A stretch of 64,000 nt of DNA. Source: Pseudomonadota bacterium. GTDB taxonomy: Bacteria > Pseudomonadota > Gammaproteobacteria > UBA1113. Location of the stretch: assembly GCA_021781965.1 (NCBI GenBank), contig JAJXVU010000001.1, positions 1 to 64,000 of the forward strand, in the 5' to 3' direction. Position numbers and translations under genes: made by a program. Numbering within the stretch: the stretch's first letter is position 1; the number at the start of each line of letters is the position of its first letter. The notes under the pieces were generated by a model. The model searched no databases and had not been told where the DNA came from. It was given only the letters and a program-made list of their open reading frames with translations. Below are positions 18,753 through 28,874 of the stretch, piece by piece.

Positions 18753-19244
18753 TTAATTTAAAATACCGATATAAACATCTAAGACAGTGTTTTGTGGGTC
18801 GTGACTACGTTCATCGTACGCTTCGAAATCGGCAATATAAGCGCGTGTGCCGCCTAAGTCTGCATCGGTCATGGTCCATATTTTTTGCCACAGTTCTATG
18901 CATACCGCAGGCATAGGGCCGGGATCAGTGGTGAATTTTATATAACGCTGTGCGGGAATAAGTTTAGTTTCAAGGTTAGGATCGACTTCATCTAAATGAC
19001 TAACTGCTTCGCCCACAAAATAAGTGTAGTCACTATTACAATCGCTTTCATAATCGGTGTAGACGCAATAAGTCGTGCCAGGCTTTTTACGGACTTTTAT
19101 TTTTGCTGCTAAGTTGTTCTGAAAATAACGTTGCAGGGTAGGACCAATTTTTCCTGTAGCAGGATTCATTTCTGCCGCATTATTGGTTCTGGCCGTAATG
19201 CCTACGAGTTGAATGGCGGCTAAGGATTCGATTGTTTTTTGCAT
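18753..19244 (-). CDS. GyrI-like/AraC effector-binding-domain protein
   Basis: The 163-residue protein consists of a single domain resembling the GyrI-like small-molecule-binding fold found as the C-terminal half of AraC/MerR-type regulators and in stand-alone Cass2-like proteins. Supporting features are the start IQLVGITARTNN, the middle YCVYTDYESD...YFVGEAV, and the end FEAYDERSHDPQNTVLDVYIGI, which carries the D-P-x-N/x-x-x-V-x-I/Y-I/V-x-I pattern of the family. There is no DNA-binding domain. Ligand and role are unknown. It lies between ychF and lolB on the same strand. Confidence 0.75.
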   Translation of the reverse strand: MQKTIESLAAIQLVGITARTNNAAEMNPATGKIGPTLQRYFQNNLAAKIKVRKKPGTTYCVYTDYESDCNSDYTYFVGEAVSHLDEVDPNLETKLIPAQRYIKFTTDPGPMPAVCIELWQKIWTMTDADLGGTRAYIADFEAYDERSHDPQNTVLDVYIGILN

Positions 19245-19255
19245 TGCTGCGCCTA

Positions 19256-20347
19256 TTAAACATTAAACAAAAAATGCATCACATCGCCATCACGTACTAT
19301 ATAGTCTTTACCTTCTACGCGTAACTTACCCGCTAATTTGGCGCCTTGCTCGCCCTTATAGGTGATAAAGTCATCGTAAGCAATGACTTCGGCGCGTATG
19401 AAACCGCGTTCAAAGTCGCTGTGTATGCGTCCAGCAGCCTTAGGAGCGCTATCGCCTACACAAATGGTCCAAGCACGTACTTCTTTAACGCCCGCCGTAA
19501 AATAAGTTTGTAGCCCTAATAATTTATAACCACTGGTGATAAGCCTATTTAAACCGGTCTCCGTCAAACCCATAGCGCTTAAAAATTCAGCCTTATCTTC
19601 TACGCTTAATTCTAATAGCTCGGCTTCAATGGCTGCACACACTGGCACCACCAAAGCACCTTCTTTTTGTGCGTGCGCTTGCACCGCATCTAATAAAGGA
19701 TTATTTTCGAAGCCATCTTCGGCCACATTGGCAATATACAGTGTAGGCTTAGAGGTTAATAGTTGATAAGTCGGCAGCCATTTCTTTTCATCTTCATTTA
19801 AAGACAGCGAGCGCAGACTCAATCCATCGTTTAAACGCACTTTTATTTTTTCTAGAAAAGCCGCTTCTGCCACTGCTTCGGCATTGCCACTGCGCGTATT
19901 TTTAGCGACGCGCAATAGGATTTTATTGACGGTGTCTAAATCGGCCAATGCCAACTCGGTGTCTATAATCGCGATGTCGTGTAAAGGGTCGACTCGGCCA
20001 GACACATGAATGATATTGTCGTCTTCAAAACAACGCACCACATGTGCAATAGCATCGGTTTCGCGTATATGTGCTAGAAACTGATTACCCAAGCCTTCGC
20101 CCGTAGCGGCACCTTTCACTAAACCGGCGATGTCTACAAATTCCATGACAGTAGGGACAATATTTTGCGGTTTAATAATGGCTGCGATCGCGTCCAAACG
20201 TGGATCGGGTAATGGCACTATGCCTACATTGGGTTCTATAGTGCAAAAAGGATAATTGGCTGCATCGATGCCCGCGCGTGTTAAGGCGTTAAATAAAGTG
20301 GATTTACCTACATTGGGTAAACCTACAATGCCACATTTGAAACCCAT
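19256..20347 (-). CDS. ychF: redox-regulated ATPase YchF
   Basis: YchF (human OLA1 relative) is a ribosome-associated Obg-family P-loop ATPase. The chosen start [17 protein letters not shown] (363 residues) has AGGA about 9 nt upstream and matches the family; an upstream in-frame extension of 16 codons would run into pth. Seen: Walker [10 protein letters not shown], switch [21 protein letters not shown], a helical middle, and a C-terminal TGS domain ending [18 protein letters not shown]. It follows pth after 5 nt, the common pth-ychF pair. Confidence 0.96.
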   Translation of the reverse strand: MGFKCGIVGLPNVGKSTLFNALTRAGIDAANYPFCTIEPNVGIVPLPDPRLDAIAAIIKPQNIVPTVMEFVDIAGLVKGAATGEGLGNQFLAHIRETDAIAHVVRCFEDDNIIHVSGRVDPLHDIAIIDTELALADLDTVNKILLRVAKNTRSGNAEAVAEAAFLEKIKVRLNDGLSLRSLSLNEDEKKWLPTYQLLTSKPTLYIANVAEDGFENNPLLDAVQAHAQKEGALVVPVCAAIEAELLELSVEDKAEFLSAMGLTETGLNRLITSGYKLLGLQTYFTAGVKEVRAWTICVGDSAPKAAGRIHSDFERGFIRAEVIAYDDFITYKGEQGAKLAGKLRVEGKDYIVRDGDVMHFLFNV

Positions 20348-20352
20348 ATTAA

Positions 20353-20949
20353 TTAATCCTCTTTTGTATGTAATTGTTGTACCGCATTTTCCCACTCGCC
20401 GCTTAATACTTTGGGTAAAACCGATAATGTTTTGGCGATGGCTGCGTCTACTTTATCGCGCTCGCTGCGTGAGGCTTGTCCTAAGACGTAATTTAAAACT
20501 TTGTCTTTATGACCGGGATGGCCTATGCCTAAACGTAGACGCGCAAAGTTTTGTGATTTTAAGGCCTGGGCAATATCGCGTAAGCCATTGTGACCCGCGT
20601 GACCGCCGCCCCATTTTAATTTGACCTCACCACACACTAAATCCAATTCATCGTGCGCGACCAAAATATTTTCTGGTTTGATTTTATAGTAGTTGGCGAC
20701 ACTGCTGACTGCTAAACCGCTGTGGTTCATGAAGGTGCTGGGTTGTAACAATAAGCACTCTATTCCTTGGATTTTGCCATTGGCGACTAGGCCGTGAAAT
20801 TTAGAATCATTGCGTAAAGTATAGCCGTATTCTTCGGCTAAGGTTTCAAGAAACCAAAAGCCCGCGTTATGCCGTGTGGCAGCATATTGTGGGCCAGGAT
20901 TGCCTAGCCCTACAATCAGCTCAATCGGATGGTATTGCATGGCGGTCAT
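20353..20949 (-). CDS. pth: peptidyl-tRNA hydrolase
   Basis: Pth frees tRNA from stalled peptidyl-tRNA. I chose the ATG at 20949 (198 residues; [20 protein letters not shown]), preceded by GAGGA at about 9 nt; the frame is open further upstream only because a palindromic repeat lies there. Seen: catalytic His in ATRHNAGF, Asn in STFMNHSG, Asp in AHDELDL, and the Gly-rich [12 protein letters not shown] loop. It sits between rplY and ychF, a common gene order. Confidence 0.96.
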   Translation of the reverse strand: MTAMQYHPIELIVGLGNPGPQYAATRHNAGFWFLETLAEEYGYTLRNDSKFHGLVANGKIQGIECLLLQPSTFMNHSGLAVSSVANYYKIKPENILVAHDELDLVCGEVKLKWGGGHAGHNGLRDIAQALKSQNFARLRLGIGHPGHKDKVLNYVLGQASRSERDKVDAAIAKTLSVLPKVLSGEWENAVQQLHTKED

Positions 20950-20965
20950 TGTTTGGGTTCCTCTT

Positions 20966-21023
20966 CGTAGGGGATAGGCCCCGTGTCTGCCCACATGGGC
21001 AACTACAGGGGATTGCCCCTACG
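20966..21023. repeat. palindromic REP-like repeat, family 2
   Basis: CGTAGGGGATAGGCCCCGTG at the left and GGGGATTGCCCCTACG at the right form an inverted repeat with an internal GCCCAC/ATGGGC pair. It resembles the element at 12653-12710. It lies between rplY and pth, so it would be transcribed within that operon as a hairpin. Confidence 0.6.
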
Positions 21024-21045
21024 ATAGATTATTTCTTTACTGCTT

Positions 21046-21723
21046 TTACTCGCTCTTGCCTTCTTCAGCAGCGCCTTCTTCAGTAGTCCCTTCAGGAGCA
21101 GCAGCTTCTTCTGCAACCGGTGCTTCTTCCACTTCTTCTACTACCGCTCTAGGCATATGTGCTGCTGCGATAGGTAGATTGTGGCTTTCGCCATGGGTTA
21201 AAGCGACGATGACTGCATCCGCAGGCAATTTCAAATCAGACAAATGTATGATTTGATCCACGACTAAGTTGCTTAAGTCCACTTCCAAGAAAGCTGGAAT
21301 ATGCAATGCCGGGCAGATGATTTCCACTTCCTTGATTTGATGCGCGATAATCGCACCATCTTTTACTGCTGGAGAATGTTCTTCATTGATAAAATGCAGT
21401 GGGATCTTAACGTGTAGACGCTCTGTACCCGTGACGCGTTGAAAATCCATGTGCAGAATCTTTGGTTTGTAGGCGTGGCGTTGGATGTCACGCAAACGCA
21501 CGGAATGCATTTCGCCATTGATATTCAAGTTGAACAGCTGTGTATAAATCTGTTCATTTTCTAAAACCTTGATTATTTCATGGTGTTGCAATAATAAGGA
21601 TTGCGCTTCTTTTTTTGCGCCATACAGGATAGCTGGCACGCCATTATTGCGACGTAGGCGGCGGCTCGCACCCTTCCCCACATCCGCTCTAGGCGTTGCG
21701 TTGATAACGATTGAACTAGTCAT
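21046..21723 (-). CDS. rplY: 50S ribosomal protein L25/Ctc
   Basis: L25/Ctc-type protein of 225 residues that binds 5S rRNA. The N-terminal L25 domain is clear (RADVGKGASRRLRRNNGVPAI..., then FNLNINGEMHSVRLRDIQRH), followed by the TL5/Ctc beta-barrel domain (VKIPLHFINEEHSPAVKDGA, CPALHIPAFLEVDLSNL). The C-terminus is a low-complexity Ala/Glu tail, common in long L25 forms. It heads an rplY-pth-ychF operon. Confidence 0.95.
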   Translation of the reverse strand: MTSSIVINATPRADVGKGASRRLRRNNGVPAILYGAKKEAQSLLLQHHEIIKVLENEQIYTQLFNLNINGEMHSVRLRDIQRHAYKPKILHMDFQRVTGTERLHVKIPLHFINEEHSPAVKDGAIIAHQIKEVEIICPALHIPAFLEVDLSNLVVDQIIHLSDLKLPADAVIVALTHGESHNLPIAAAHMPRAVVEEVEEAPVAEEAAAPEGTTEEGAAEEGKSE

Positions 21724-21754
21724 AATTTAAGCTCCATAAAGGGGTTGATTAAAC

Positions 21755-21780
21755 AAAAAACCTCGCGACCAGGGTTTTTT
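21755..21780 (-). terminator. terminator-like hairpin in the rplY leader
   Basis: On the minus strand AAAAAACC pairs with GGTTTTTT around a short GC-rich loop, about 32 nt before the rplY start codon. Because it is symmetrical, it could be a transcript end or an attenuator in the rplY leader. Confidence 0.35.
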
Positions 21781-21889
21781 GCCTTCAAATGAGCCATTTT
21801 GATGCAGATCTATGCTAGAATCCACAACCCTGGCCATACTTGAAAGGCGGCCATTGTATCAGAAAAAACAGCATCTAGGTAGGGGTTTT

Positions 21890-22210
21890 ATGTCGTACTA
21901 TCGTGAACATGTCTTTATGTGTACTAATTCTCGCCAAAATGGTGAGCAATGCTGCGCCGCCTCTGGATCGGAGGCTTTGCGTGCCTATGCCAAGAAGAAG
22001 TTGAGAGCCATGGGCGAGGCTGGGGCTGGCCGTTGTCGTATCAATAGCGCGGGCTGTTTGGACCGCTGCAGTGAGGGGCCGGTTATGGTCATTTATCCGG
22101 AGGGCGTGTGGTATACCTACCGCAATGAAGCCGATATAGATGAGATTTTACAAAAACATGTATTAGAAGGGCAGATAGTCGAACGCTTACAATTAAAGGT
22201 TAAAAAATAG
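21890..22210 (+). CDS. thioredoxin-like [2Fe-2S] ferredoxin
   Basis: The chosen start, [20 protein letters not shown], is preceded by AGGTAGGGG; an in-frame codon 26 codons upstream lacks such support. The 106-residue protein has the four-cysteine pattern of thioredoxin-fold 2Fe-2S ferredoxins: Cys in [14 protein letters not shown], then [13 protein letters not shown], followed by [14 protein letters not shown]. These carry electrons; the partner enzyme is unknown. It ends 1 nt before obgE. The genes usually found before obgE, rplU and rpmA, are not present. Confidence 0.9.
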   Translation: MSYYREHVFMCTNSRQNGEQCCAASGSEALRAYAKKKLRAMGEAGAGRCRINSAGCLDRCSEGPVMVIYPEGVWYTYRNEADIDEILQKHVLEGQIVERLQLKVKK

Positions 22211-22211
22211 A

Positions 22212-23252
22212 ATGAAATTTGTGGATGAGGTCGTTATTGAGGTCGCGGGCGGTGATGGTGGTGTGGGCTCCATGAGCTTTAGACGTGAAAAATATATCCC
22301 TAGAGGCGGCCCCGATGGCGGCGATGGTGGCGATGGCGGCAGCGTTATCTTAGAGGCGGCTAGTGGTGTCAATACCTTAGTGGATTATCGCTATAAGCGT
22401 AAACATCTTGCGCCTAAGGGCGAGCGTGGCCATGGTGAGCAAAAGAGTGGCAAAAGCGGCGAGGATTTAATTTTATTCGTTCCCGTAGGCACCATGGCTT
22501 ACGATAATGATACCGACGAGTGCATAGGCGATTTAGTTGCTATAGGTCAACGTGTCGTGGTGGCACAAGGTGGTTTTCACGGTTTAGGCAATACGCGTTT
22601 TAAAAGCAGTATCAATCGTGCGCCGCGTAAAACGACACCAGGGACTCCAGGCGAACGTCGATCGTTGCGCTTAGAATTAAAATTATTAGCTGATGTAGGC
22701 TTATTGGGCTTACCGAATGCCGGCAAATCCAGTCTGATACGCGCAATTTCTGCGGCCACACCTAAAGTGGCCGATTATCCTTTTACCACTTTGCATCCGC
22801 ATTTGGGTGTAGTGCGAGTAGGGGAGCTAAAAAGTTTTGTGGTAGCGGATATTCCTGGGTTAATCGAAGGCGCTGCCGAAGGCGCTGGCTTGGGCGATAA
22901 GTTTTTACGCCATTTAGCGCGCAATCGTATTTTATTGCATGTAGTAGATGTGGCGCCTATAGACGGCAGTGACCCCTTAGCCAATATAAAACTGATACGA
23001 CGTGAAGTAGACAGCCACAATCCAGAATTGGCAGCCAAAGAATGTTGGTTGGTATTGAATAAAATAGATTTATGGCCAGAAGAAGAACGAGAAGCGCGAT
23101 TGGCCGAGTTGAAACAAGGCTTGGATGAATCTATACCGATTTATTCTATTTCCGCTGTTACTGGTGAGGGCACAACGCGCTTGTGTCAAGACATCATGTT
23201 GCGCTTAGATGAGTTATTAGCACAGGAGCTAATGGATGATAGCGAGCAATGA
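22212..23252 (+). CDS. obgE: GTPase Obg/CgtA
   Basis: Obg is an essential GTPase in 50S ribosome assembly and stress control. The 346-residue protein has the Gly-rich Obg domain ([33 protein letters not shown]), then the G domain: [33 protein letters not shown] and SAVTGEG. It overlaps rsmI by 17 nt, suggesting translational coupling. Confidence 0.97.
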   Translation: MKFVDEVVIEVAGGDGGVGSMSFRREKYIPRGGPDGGDGGDGGSVILEAASGVNTLVDYRYKRKHLAPKGERGHGEQKSGKSGEDLILFVPVGTMAYDNDTDECIGDLVAIGQRVVVAQGGFHGLGNTRFKSSINRAPRKTTPGTPGERRSLRLELKLLADVGLLGLPNAGKSSLIRAISAATPKVADYPFTTLHPHLGVVRVGELKSFVVADIPGLIEGAAEGAGLGDKFLRHLARNRILLHVVDVAPIDGSDPLANIKLIRREVDSHNPELAAKECWLVLNKIDLWPEEEREARLAELKQGLDESIPIYSISAVTGEGTTRLCQDIMLRLDELLAQELMDDSEQ

Positions 23253-24093
23253 AGAACAGTTACCTAGCGGTTTATATGTAGTCGCAACACCCATAGGTAA
23301 TCTGGATGACATCACACTAAGAGCATTGATGGTGTTGCGCAGTGTCGCTCTCATTGCTGCGGAAGATACGCGCCATACGCGTCAATTGTTGCAACATTTT
23401 TCTATCAATAAGCCATTGTTGGCATTGCACGATCACAATGAGCTGCAGCAAAAAGATAAAATCATTGAGAAAATAAAAGAAGGTCAGGCAATTGCCTTGG
23501 TCAGCGATGCAGGCACGCCTTTGATCAGTGATCCTGGATTTACCTTAGTGCGCGCGCTGCAAGAACAACATTTACCCGTTATCACTATTCCTGGCCCTTC
23601 GGCATTGATAGCAGCGTTGAGCATCGCGGGCATGCCATGTGCGCAATTTGTTTTTGAAGGCTTCTTACCGGCGAAAGCTGGAGCGCGTGAAGCGCGCTTG
23701 CAGCAATTAAAAAATGAAACCAGAACACAGGTATTTTACGCCTCGGTGCATCGCGTAGAAGATGATGTCAATGCTATTGCCACCGTGTATGGCGATACGC
23801 GCCCGATGGTGTTATTGCGTGAATTAACTAAACGTCATGAAACCGTTGTTTTTGGCACGGTTGCCGAAGTACAGCATTATTTGGCTAAGGATGAGCACGC
23901 CTTAAAGGGGGAATTTGTATTGGTGGTAGCGGGCGATAGCGCAATACATGAAGAAGTGAATGCAGAAACAGATCGCTTACTCAAGATTTTATTACCCGTG
24001 CTGCCATTGAAACAAGCTGTAGCCATTGTGAGTGAGATCTTAGGCGTGGCTAAGAATCCGGTGTATGAAAAGGCGTTGCTGATTAAGGGTTAA
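23236..24093 (+). CDS. rsmI: 16S rRNA (cytidine1402-2'-O)-methyltransferase RsmI
   Basis: RsmI methylates C1402 of 16S rRNA with SAM. The 285-residue protein shows [20 protein letters not shown] at the start, [26 protein letters not shown], and [17 protein letters not shown], all hallmark segments of the tetrapyrrole-methylase fold in RsmI. Its start lies within the end of obgE. A long palindrome (24200-24264) follows. Confidence 0.96.
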   Translation: MIASNEEQLPSGLYVVATPIGNLDDITLRALMVLRSVALIAAEDTRHTRQLLQHFSINKPLLALHDHNELQQKDKIIEKIKEGQAIALVSDAGTPLISDPGFTLVRALQEQHLPVITIPGPSALIAALSIAGMPCAQFVFEGFLPAKAGAREARLQQLKNETRTQVFYASVHRVEDDVNAIATVYGDTRPMVLLRELTKRHETVVFGTVAEVQHYLAKDEHALKGEFVLVVAGDSAIHEEVNAETDRLLKILLPVLPLKQAVAIVSEILGVAKNPVYEKALLIKG

Positions 24094-24199
24094 ATCGTTG
24101 TAGCTATATCCAGGGTTCAATATCCGTCTGTATTTGTAACTACCGCGCCTTGTTGGAAGAAAAGCGCATATCGGATACATTAGAGTTTATCTTTGCCTT

Positions 24200-24264
24200 C
24201 CGCTCCCTGACGGTCGCGGCTCGGTTACAAACGGATGAACCGAGCCGCGACCGTCAGGGAGCGG
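24200..24264. repeat. 27-bp perfect inverted repeat built of two head-to-head GC-rich cores
   Basis: The core in reverse orientation (24200-24226, starting CCGCTCCCTGACGGTCGCGG) faces a forward copy (24238-24264, ending GCGACCGTCAGGGAGCGG) across the 11-nt loop ACAAACGGATG. All 27 positions pair. It lies between convergent rsmI and the DUF945 gene and could stop transcription from both sides. The same loop recurs in related form at 54312-54330 and 60614-60628. Confidence 0.85.
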
Positions 24265-24317
24265 ATAGGGAGAGTAGTTAGTGAATTACTTAACCTTTAC
24301 AGCAATGACGAGGCGTG

Positions 24318-25793
24318 CTATTTCCCTACTGGTGCTGCAACCGCGGCTTGCGGTGCTGCAACTGCGGCTGGTGGTATTGCACCCGCTGGTGGCGGCGTTA
24401 AAACTTCTTGCGGCGCTGCCATCGTTTGCAATTGTTGTAATATTGATGGATTAAAGGGTTGTTGATTCACATAAGGCGCACCTTTTTTGATATTAATGTC
24501 CACGTTATAGAAATCACTATTTTCTCGCAATAATCCTAACTTGGCTAATTGTCCTAAAATAGCAGTAGGATCAATATTATTATTGGCTATTCCTATATTA
24601 CTGTCTATGAGATCGATAATAACGGATTGTGCCAAACTCTTGCTAAGTTCTAAATGATAAGATAATTCTATATCTTGCATCAGCGCGCTAATGCTGCTTA
24701 CAGAAGTGGGTAATTGCACAAACCGTATGGAGCCCTGAGAATGTAAGCTGCCGTTAGGAACAGACAAATCTAATTGTTTCAAAGCGATCTCAGTGTTATT
24801 TTGTACTAAACCAGGCAATAATTTCTTAAGATCTTCGGACAAAGCATTTTGCAACTCTTCAGTATTTTCTGGCTGCGCAGCTCTTTGTTTAGCATATACT
24901 CGAACTTTTTCTTCAATTTCTGCCAACACTTTAAAGTTTAAATTGTTAATTTGAAAATTGAAGCCCAATGGGCCATAACTTTGGTTATCGTAGGTGGCAT
25001 TGTTTATCCCTAGAGTCATTTGGTAGCTAACATCGTTATTATTGCGCAGACCAGCAAAAGCAGAATTAAAGTCTTGCAGCTTAAATTGCAGCATAGGTGG
25101 TATGGATAGGTCGATACCAGGGATAGTTATGGTTTCATTGCCTAAATAAACGCCTTGCTCCCTATGGTTGTTTATCTGCACTTGTATGCTGGGGATGTTT
25201 AAATAGCCCTTAGAATCGGCATTGACATTAAAGTTTTGCACTAAGAATTGACCTTTAACTCGGCTAAAATCGTGCGTAAAATCACAAGTCAGTTGTAGTT
25301 GATCTAAGTTAAGACTCAATAATGGTTTGCTGGCAAGGTTTACCGTAGCTTGTAGGGCGCCATTGACGTCTATTGCATAATGTAGATTGAAAGGAATGCG
25401 GATTAGAGCACTGAAAATCTTCTTTTGGAAATCGATTGTGAATAAGGTGTTTTTAGTTAATTCAGGCAAGCGTACATCCAATACAGCAATACCAAAGAAA
25501 AATTGGGTTTTACCTTGTGCATCGTGAAAGAAAGCGATAGGGCCGTGGTGAATGATCACTTCATGCTGAATAGCAGGCCATTGTGCCTCTGGAGCGCTGG
25601 TACCCCAAGTGAGCTTAGCCGTGGAGGACAACCAGCCCAAATGATATTGGCTTTGGATTTGTATATTGGGTTTTTTTGCTTGTAGCTCTGCAGTCAAAGC
25701 TTCAAAGCGATTTTTAGCGATTAAGCCGGAAACCAAGGGTAAACAAGCGATAATAGCGATGATAAGGGCTGCTATGGATAAGGTCTTTTTCAT
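24318..25793 (-). CDS. DUF945 (YdgA-like) family protein
   Basis: The 491-residue protein begins with one hydrophobic N-terminal segment (LSIAALIIAIIACLPLVSGL), followed by KNRFEALTAELQAKKPNIQI and YHLGWLSSTAKLTW, which match the start of the YdgA/DUF945 family of periplasmic proteins anchored in the inner membrane. The C-terminal 25 residues are an Ala/Pro low-complexity tail. The molecular function of the family is not established. It is divergent from cmk and convergent with rsmI, so it is probably a single-gene unit. Confidence 0.8.
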   Translation of the reverse strand: MKKTLSIAALIIAIIACLPLVSGLIAKNRFEALTAELQAKKPNIQIQSQYHLGWLSSTAKLTWGTSAPEAQWPAIQHEVIIHHGPIAFFHDAQGKTQFFFGIAVLDVRLPELTKNTLFTIDFQKKIFSALIRIPFNLHYAIDVNGALQATVNLASKPLLSLNLDQLQLTCDFTHDFSRVKGQFLVQNFNVNADSKGYLNIPSIQVQINNHREQGVYLGNETITIPGIDLSIPPMLQFKLQDFNSAFAGLRNNNDVSYQMTLGINNATYDNQSYGPLGFNFQINNLNFKVLAEIEEKVRVYAKQRAAQPENTEELQNALSEDLKKLLPGLVQNNTEIALKQLDLSVPNGSLHSQGSIRFVQLPTSVSSISALMQDIELSYHLELSKSLAQSVIIDLIDSNIGIANNNIDPTAILGQLAKLGLLRENSDFYNVDINIKKGAPYVNQQPFNPSILQQLQTMAAPQEVLTPPPAGAIPPAAVAAPQAAVAAPVGK

Positions 25794-25885
25794 GGTCTGA
25801 TAATTTTCCTAATGAACTATTATCTATACTTTATGCTAGAATGCCCCCCTATTACAAGCATAAAAGCGCTTCAGGAGACATTGCT

Positions 25886-26572
25886 ATGCAAAATACGGCG
25901 ACGCCGGTGATTACTATAGACGGCCCAGGAGGGGTAGGCAAGGGAACCGTAGCGCATTTATTGTCCAAAAGACTGAATTGGCATCTTCTAGACAGCGGTT
26001 CTATTTACAGGGTGGTGGCTTTTGCTGCCGAAAAAGCGGCCATTTCTGTGGACGATTCTGATAATTTATTAAGTCTTATCAACGCGTTAAAGGCTACTTT
26101 TTCAACTGACGATGAAGGTATAATGCATGTTTTTTTAAATAAAGAAGATATTACAGCGCGCATTAGAGAGCCGCACATAGGCCAAGCCGCCTCTCAATTA
26201 TCGGTGCATCCGGCTATACGAACTGCTTTATTGGACTGTCAGCGCCAATTTCGTAAGCCTAAAGGTTTGGTTGCTGATGGCCGTGATATGGGTACTGTGG
26301 TCTTTCCTGATGCGCAATTGAAGATTTTTTTAGATGCCTCCCCTGAAGCAAGGGCCATACGCCGTCACAGACAGTTGCTTGCACAGGCGATAAATGTTAC
26401 TCTAAAGGACGTTTTTGCGCAGATCATCGAAAGAGACGAGCGCGATCGTACGCGTGCTGTTGCGCCCCTAAAGGCCGCCAAAGATGCCATTATTATCGAT
26501 ACCACGACGTTATCGGTGGATGAGGTCTTTGCGCAGGTGGTACTGCAATGGGATTTGTGTCAGCACAAATAA
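25886..26572 (+). CDS. cmk: cytidylate kinase
   Basis: Cmk phosphorylates CMP and dCMP. The ATG at 25886 is preceded by CAGGAGA and gives 228 residues starting MQNTATPVITIDGPGGVGKG; the open frame upstream is not needed. Seen: P-loop GPGGVGKGT, DSGSIYRV for substrate binding, VADGRDMGTVVFPDA and the LID region RDERDRTR. It precedes rpsA, the classic cmk-rpsA pair, but separated by 238 bp holding repeats. Confidence 0.96.
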   Translation: MQNTATPVITIDGPGGVGKGTVAHLLSKRLNWHLLDSGSIYRVVAFAAEKAAISVDDSDNLLSLINALKATFSTDDEGIMHVFLNKEDITARIREPHIGQAASQLSVHPAIRTALLDCQRQFRKPKGLVADGRDMGTVVFPDAQLKIFLDASPEARAIRRHRQLLAQAINVTLKDVFAQIIERDERDRTRAVAPLKAAKDAIIIDTTTLSVDEVFAQVVLQWDLCQHK

Positions 26573-26583
26573 TTGGGTTATAA

Positions 26584-26625
26584 CCGAGCCGCGATTTTCC
26601 GAGCCGCGATCGTTAGGAAGCGGAA
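26584..26625 (+). repeat. GC-rich core repeat, one truncated and one diverged copy
   Basis: CCGAGCCGCGAT (26584-26595) is a truncated core; TTCCGAGCCGCGATCGTTAG (start of 26596-26625) is a nearly full one with AAGCGGAAA at its end. They lie between cmk and rpsA. Confidence 0.7.
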
Positions 26626-26745
26626 AGTAGCAGGCGATGTCTGCTGCCCAAAATGGTTGGTCTGGATATTCTTTAATATCTAGATCGTAATTGAAACGTG
26701 TTATAAAACACATAACAAAAAAGGCTGTATAAACTCACAGCAGTT

Positions 26746-26797
26746 GGTTTTTAGGCGAAGGCAACAAAGCCTAAGAAGCAAATGCGAAGAGTATAGT
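26746..26797 (+). repeat. short interspersed repeat, family 3 (intact copy)
   Basis: The stretch TTTTTAGGCGAAGGCAACAA, continuing AGCCTAAGAAGC and AGAGTATAG, ends just before the rpsA start region. TAGGC and GCCTA are inverted. The left and right halves of the same sequence occur at 30074-30091 and 30229-30262, separated by the MITE-like element copy C. Confidence 0.55.
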
Positions 26798-26810
26798 CTA
26801 GGAACTTATA

Positions 26811-28508
26811 ATGATAAATATTAAACAAGGTGAATTTGCTTCTTTATTGGAACAAAGTTTTGCCAAAGAAAAATTAGAAATCGGTGCTATTTGCCAGGGG
26901 CGAGTCGTTCGTATTGATAAAGATTACGTCACCGTCGATGCAGGTTTTAAATCCGAAGGTGTTATACCGCGCGAACAATTCTTAAATGATAAAGGCGAAT
27001 TAGAAATTGTTGAAGGCGATAGCGTAGACGTAGTGCTAGAAGCCTTAGAAGATGGTTTTGGCGAAACGCGTTTATCCCGTGAAAAAGCCAAACGCCTAGA
27101 AGCGTGGATAGATCTAGATAAAGCATATAATTCACAAACCACCGTCGTGGGTGTGATCAGCGGTAAAGTCAAAGGCGGTTTTACCGTCGATATTCAATCT
27201 GTACGCGCATTCTTGCCAGGTTCATTAGTCGATGTACGTCCAGTACGCGATTCTGTGGTCTTAGAAGGCAAAGAATTAGAATTCAAAGTTATTAAAATGG
27301 ACGCCAAGCGTAATAACGTCGTGGTATCACGCCGTGCTGTGGTGGAATCCGAAGGCAGCACAGAGCGTCAAGCGTTGCTAGAAGGTTTATACGAAGGCCA
27401 AGTGGTCTTGGGTGTAGTGAAAAACTTAACCGATTACGGTGCGTTTGTGGACTTAGGCGGTATAGACGGCTTGTTGCACATTACCGATATGTCGTGGACT
27501 CGCGTCAAACATCCGGGCGAATTATTAGCCGTAGGCCAAGAAGTGTCTGTAACCGTGCTGAAGTTTGACAAAGAACGTTCACGTGTATCCTTAGGTATGA
27601 AACAATTGGGCGACGATCCTTTCTTCAATACTGTGAACCGTTATCCAGTGGGTTCACGTTTGAAAGGCCGCGTGACTAATATTGCCGATTATGGTTGCTT
27701 TGTAGAATTAGACAAAGGCGTGGAAGGCTTGGTACACGTTTCCGAAATGTCTTGGACCAACAAAAATATTCATCCTAGCAAAGTGGTGCAATTAGGCGAT
27801 GAAATTGAAGTGGTTGTATTGGAAGTGGATGAAGCCCGTCGTCGTATTTCTTTAGGTATTAAGCAATGCACGATGAATCCTTGGGAACACTTTGCAACTA
27901 CGCACGAAAAGAATGATCGTGTTAAGGGCGCCATCAAATCCATTACCGATTTTGGTGTGTTCATTGGCTTGGAAGGCGGTATCGATGGTCTAGTGCATTT
28001 GAATGATATTTCTTGGAATGAACCTGGCGAAAAAGCCATACGCAATTACAAGAAAGGTCAAGAAGTTGAAGCAATGATCTTAGCCGTTGATCCAGAACGC
28101 GAACGTATCTCTTTAGGGATTAAACAGTTAGAACAAGATCCTGTAGGTACCTTCACAGATCGCTTTACCAAAGGCAGTATTGTTAGCGGTACAGTCAAAA
28201 GCGTAGATGAGAAAGGGGCGGTTATCGATTTGGGTGATGAAGTGGAAGGCTATGTACGTGCTTCCGACATCTCTAGAGATAAAGTAATGAATGCCGCTGA
28301 ACATTTGCATGTAGGCGATAAGGTCGAAGCTAAGTATATGAGCATCGATCGTAAAACACGCATGATCAGCTTGTCTATCAAAGCAAAAGATTCTCAAGAA
28401 GAAGCTCAAGTGATGCGCGATCTAAATCGTGATGTTGCTGTAAATTCGACTTTAGGTGATTTGCTGAAAGATCGCATTGATTCCGATAAGGAAGCGGATG
28501 AAAAATAG
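26811..28508 (+). CDS. rpsA: 30S ribosomal protein S1
   Basis: S1 binds mRNA and helps initiate translation. The 565-residue protein contains six S1 repeats, recognisable by recurring segments such as [60 protein letters not shown] and [18 protein letters not shown] with ISLG(I/M)KQ at the end of units. Length and repeat number match gammaproteobacterial S1. A strong terminator follows at 28568-28603. Confidence 0.98.
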   Translation: MINIKQGEFASLLEQSFAKEKLEIGAICQGRVVRIDKDYVTVDAGFKSEGVIPREQFLNDKGELEIVEGDSVDVVLEALEDGFGETRLSREKAKRLEAWIDLDKAYNSQTTVVGVISGKVKGGFTVDIQSVRAFLPGSLVDVRPVRDSVVLEGKELEFKVIKMDAKRNNVVVSRRAVVESEGSTERQALLEGLYEGQVVLGVVKNLTDYGAFVDLGGIDGLLHITDMSWTRVKHPGELLAVGQEVSVTVLKFDKERSRVSLGMKQLGDDPFFNTVNRYPVGSRLKGRVTNIADYGCFVELDKGVEGLVHVSEMSWTNKNIHPSKVVQLGDEIEVVVLEVDEARRRISLGIKQCTMNPWEHFATTHEKNDRVKGAIKSITDFGVFIGLEGGIDGLVHLNDISWNEPGEKAIRNYKKGQEVEAMILAVDPERERISLGIKQLEQDPVGTFTDRFTKGSIVSGTVKSVDEKGAVIDLGDEVEGYVRASDISRDKVMNAAEHLHVGDKVEAKYMSIDRKTRMISLSIKAKDSQEEAQVMRDLNRDVAVNSTLGDLLKDRIDSDKEADEK

Positions 28509-28567
28509 GACTTTATCTTGTTATTGCCAGCCCACGAGCGTCAGCGAGTGGGCATGGCAATCCAGGG

Positions 28568-28603
28568 AAATACAAAAGGAGGCTCTGGCCTCCTTTTGTA
28601 TTT
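28568..28603 (+). terminator. Rho-independent terminator of rpsA
   Basis: AAATACAAAAGGAGGC (28568-28583) and GCCTCCTTTTGTATTT (28588-28603) form a perfect 16-bp stem with loop TCTG. The right arm is T-rich and the lower stem is A/T, giving a classic terminator before lapA. Confidence 0.9.
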
Positions 28604-28621
28604 AATAAGGAGGAAATAGAT

Positions 28622-28870
28622 ATGAAAATAGTACGTTATTTCTTTTATCTACTGATCGTTGCGGTGCTATTGGCTTTAGCCGCAGTCAATTCGCAAGTGG
28701 TGACCTTGCACTATTACTGGGGTGAATGGGTATTGCCTTTATCGTTGCTCATATTCTTCGTATTGTGTTTAGGTTGTTTTTTAGGTTTGTTACTGAGTTT
28801 GGGGCCTTTGCTTAAATTGCGTAAAGAGCGCAGTCAATGGCGACGTCAGGCAAAAAACGTGGAGAAATAA
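28622..28870 (+). CDS. lapA: lipopolysaccharide assembly protein LapA
   Basis: The 82-residue inner-membrane protein has two transmembrane helices (about residues 4-22 and 36-62) with the conserved NSQVVTLHYYWGEWVLPLSL between them, and a basic cytoplasmic tail (LRKERSQWRRQAKN). This is the DUF1049/LapA pattern. LapA works with LapB to control LpxC turnover and LPS transport. AAGGAGG lies about 8 nt before the ATG. lapB follows after 4 nt. Its target LpxC is encoded at 59.6 kb. Confidence 0.9.
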   Translation: MKIVRYFFYLLIVAVLLALAAVNSQVVTLHYYWGEWVLPLSLLIFFVLCLGCFLGLLLSLGPLLKLRKERSQWRRQAKNVEK

Positions 28871-28874
28871 TAAC

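Noticed and set aside
20950..20994. N-terminal extension of Pth
   Set aside because: The extra codons are translated palindromic repeat; the ATG at 20949 has a good ribosome-binding site and the family start.
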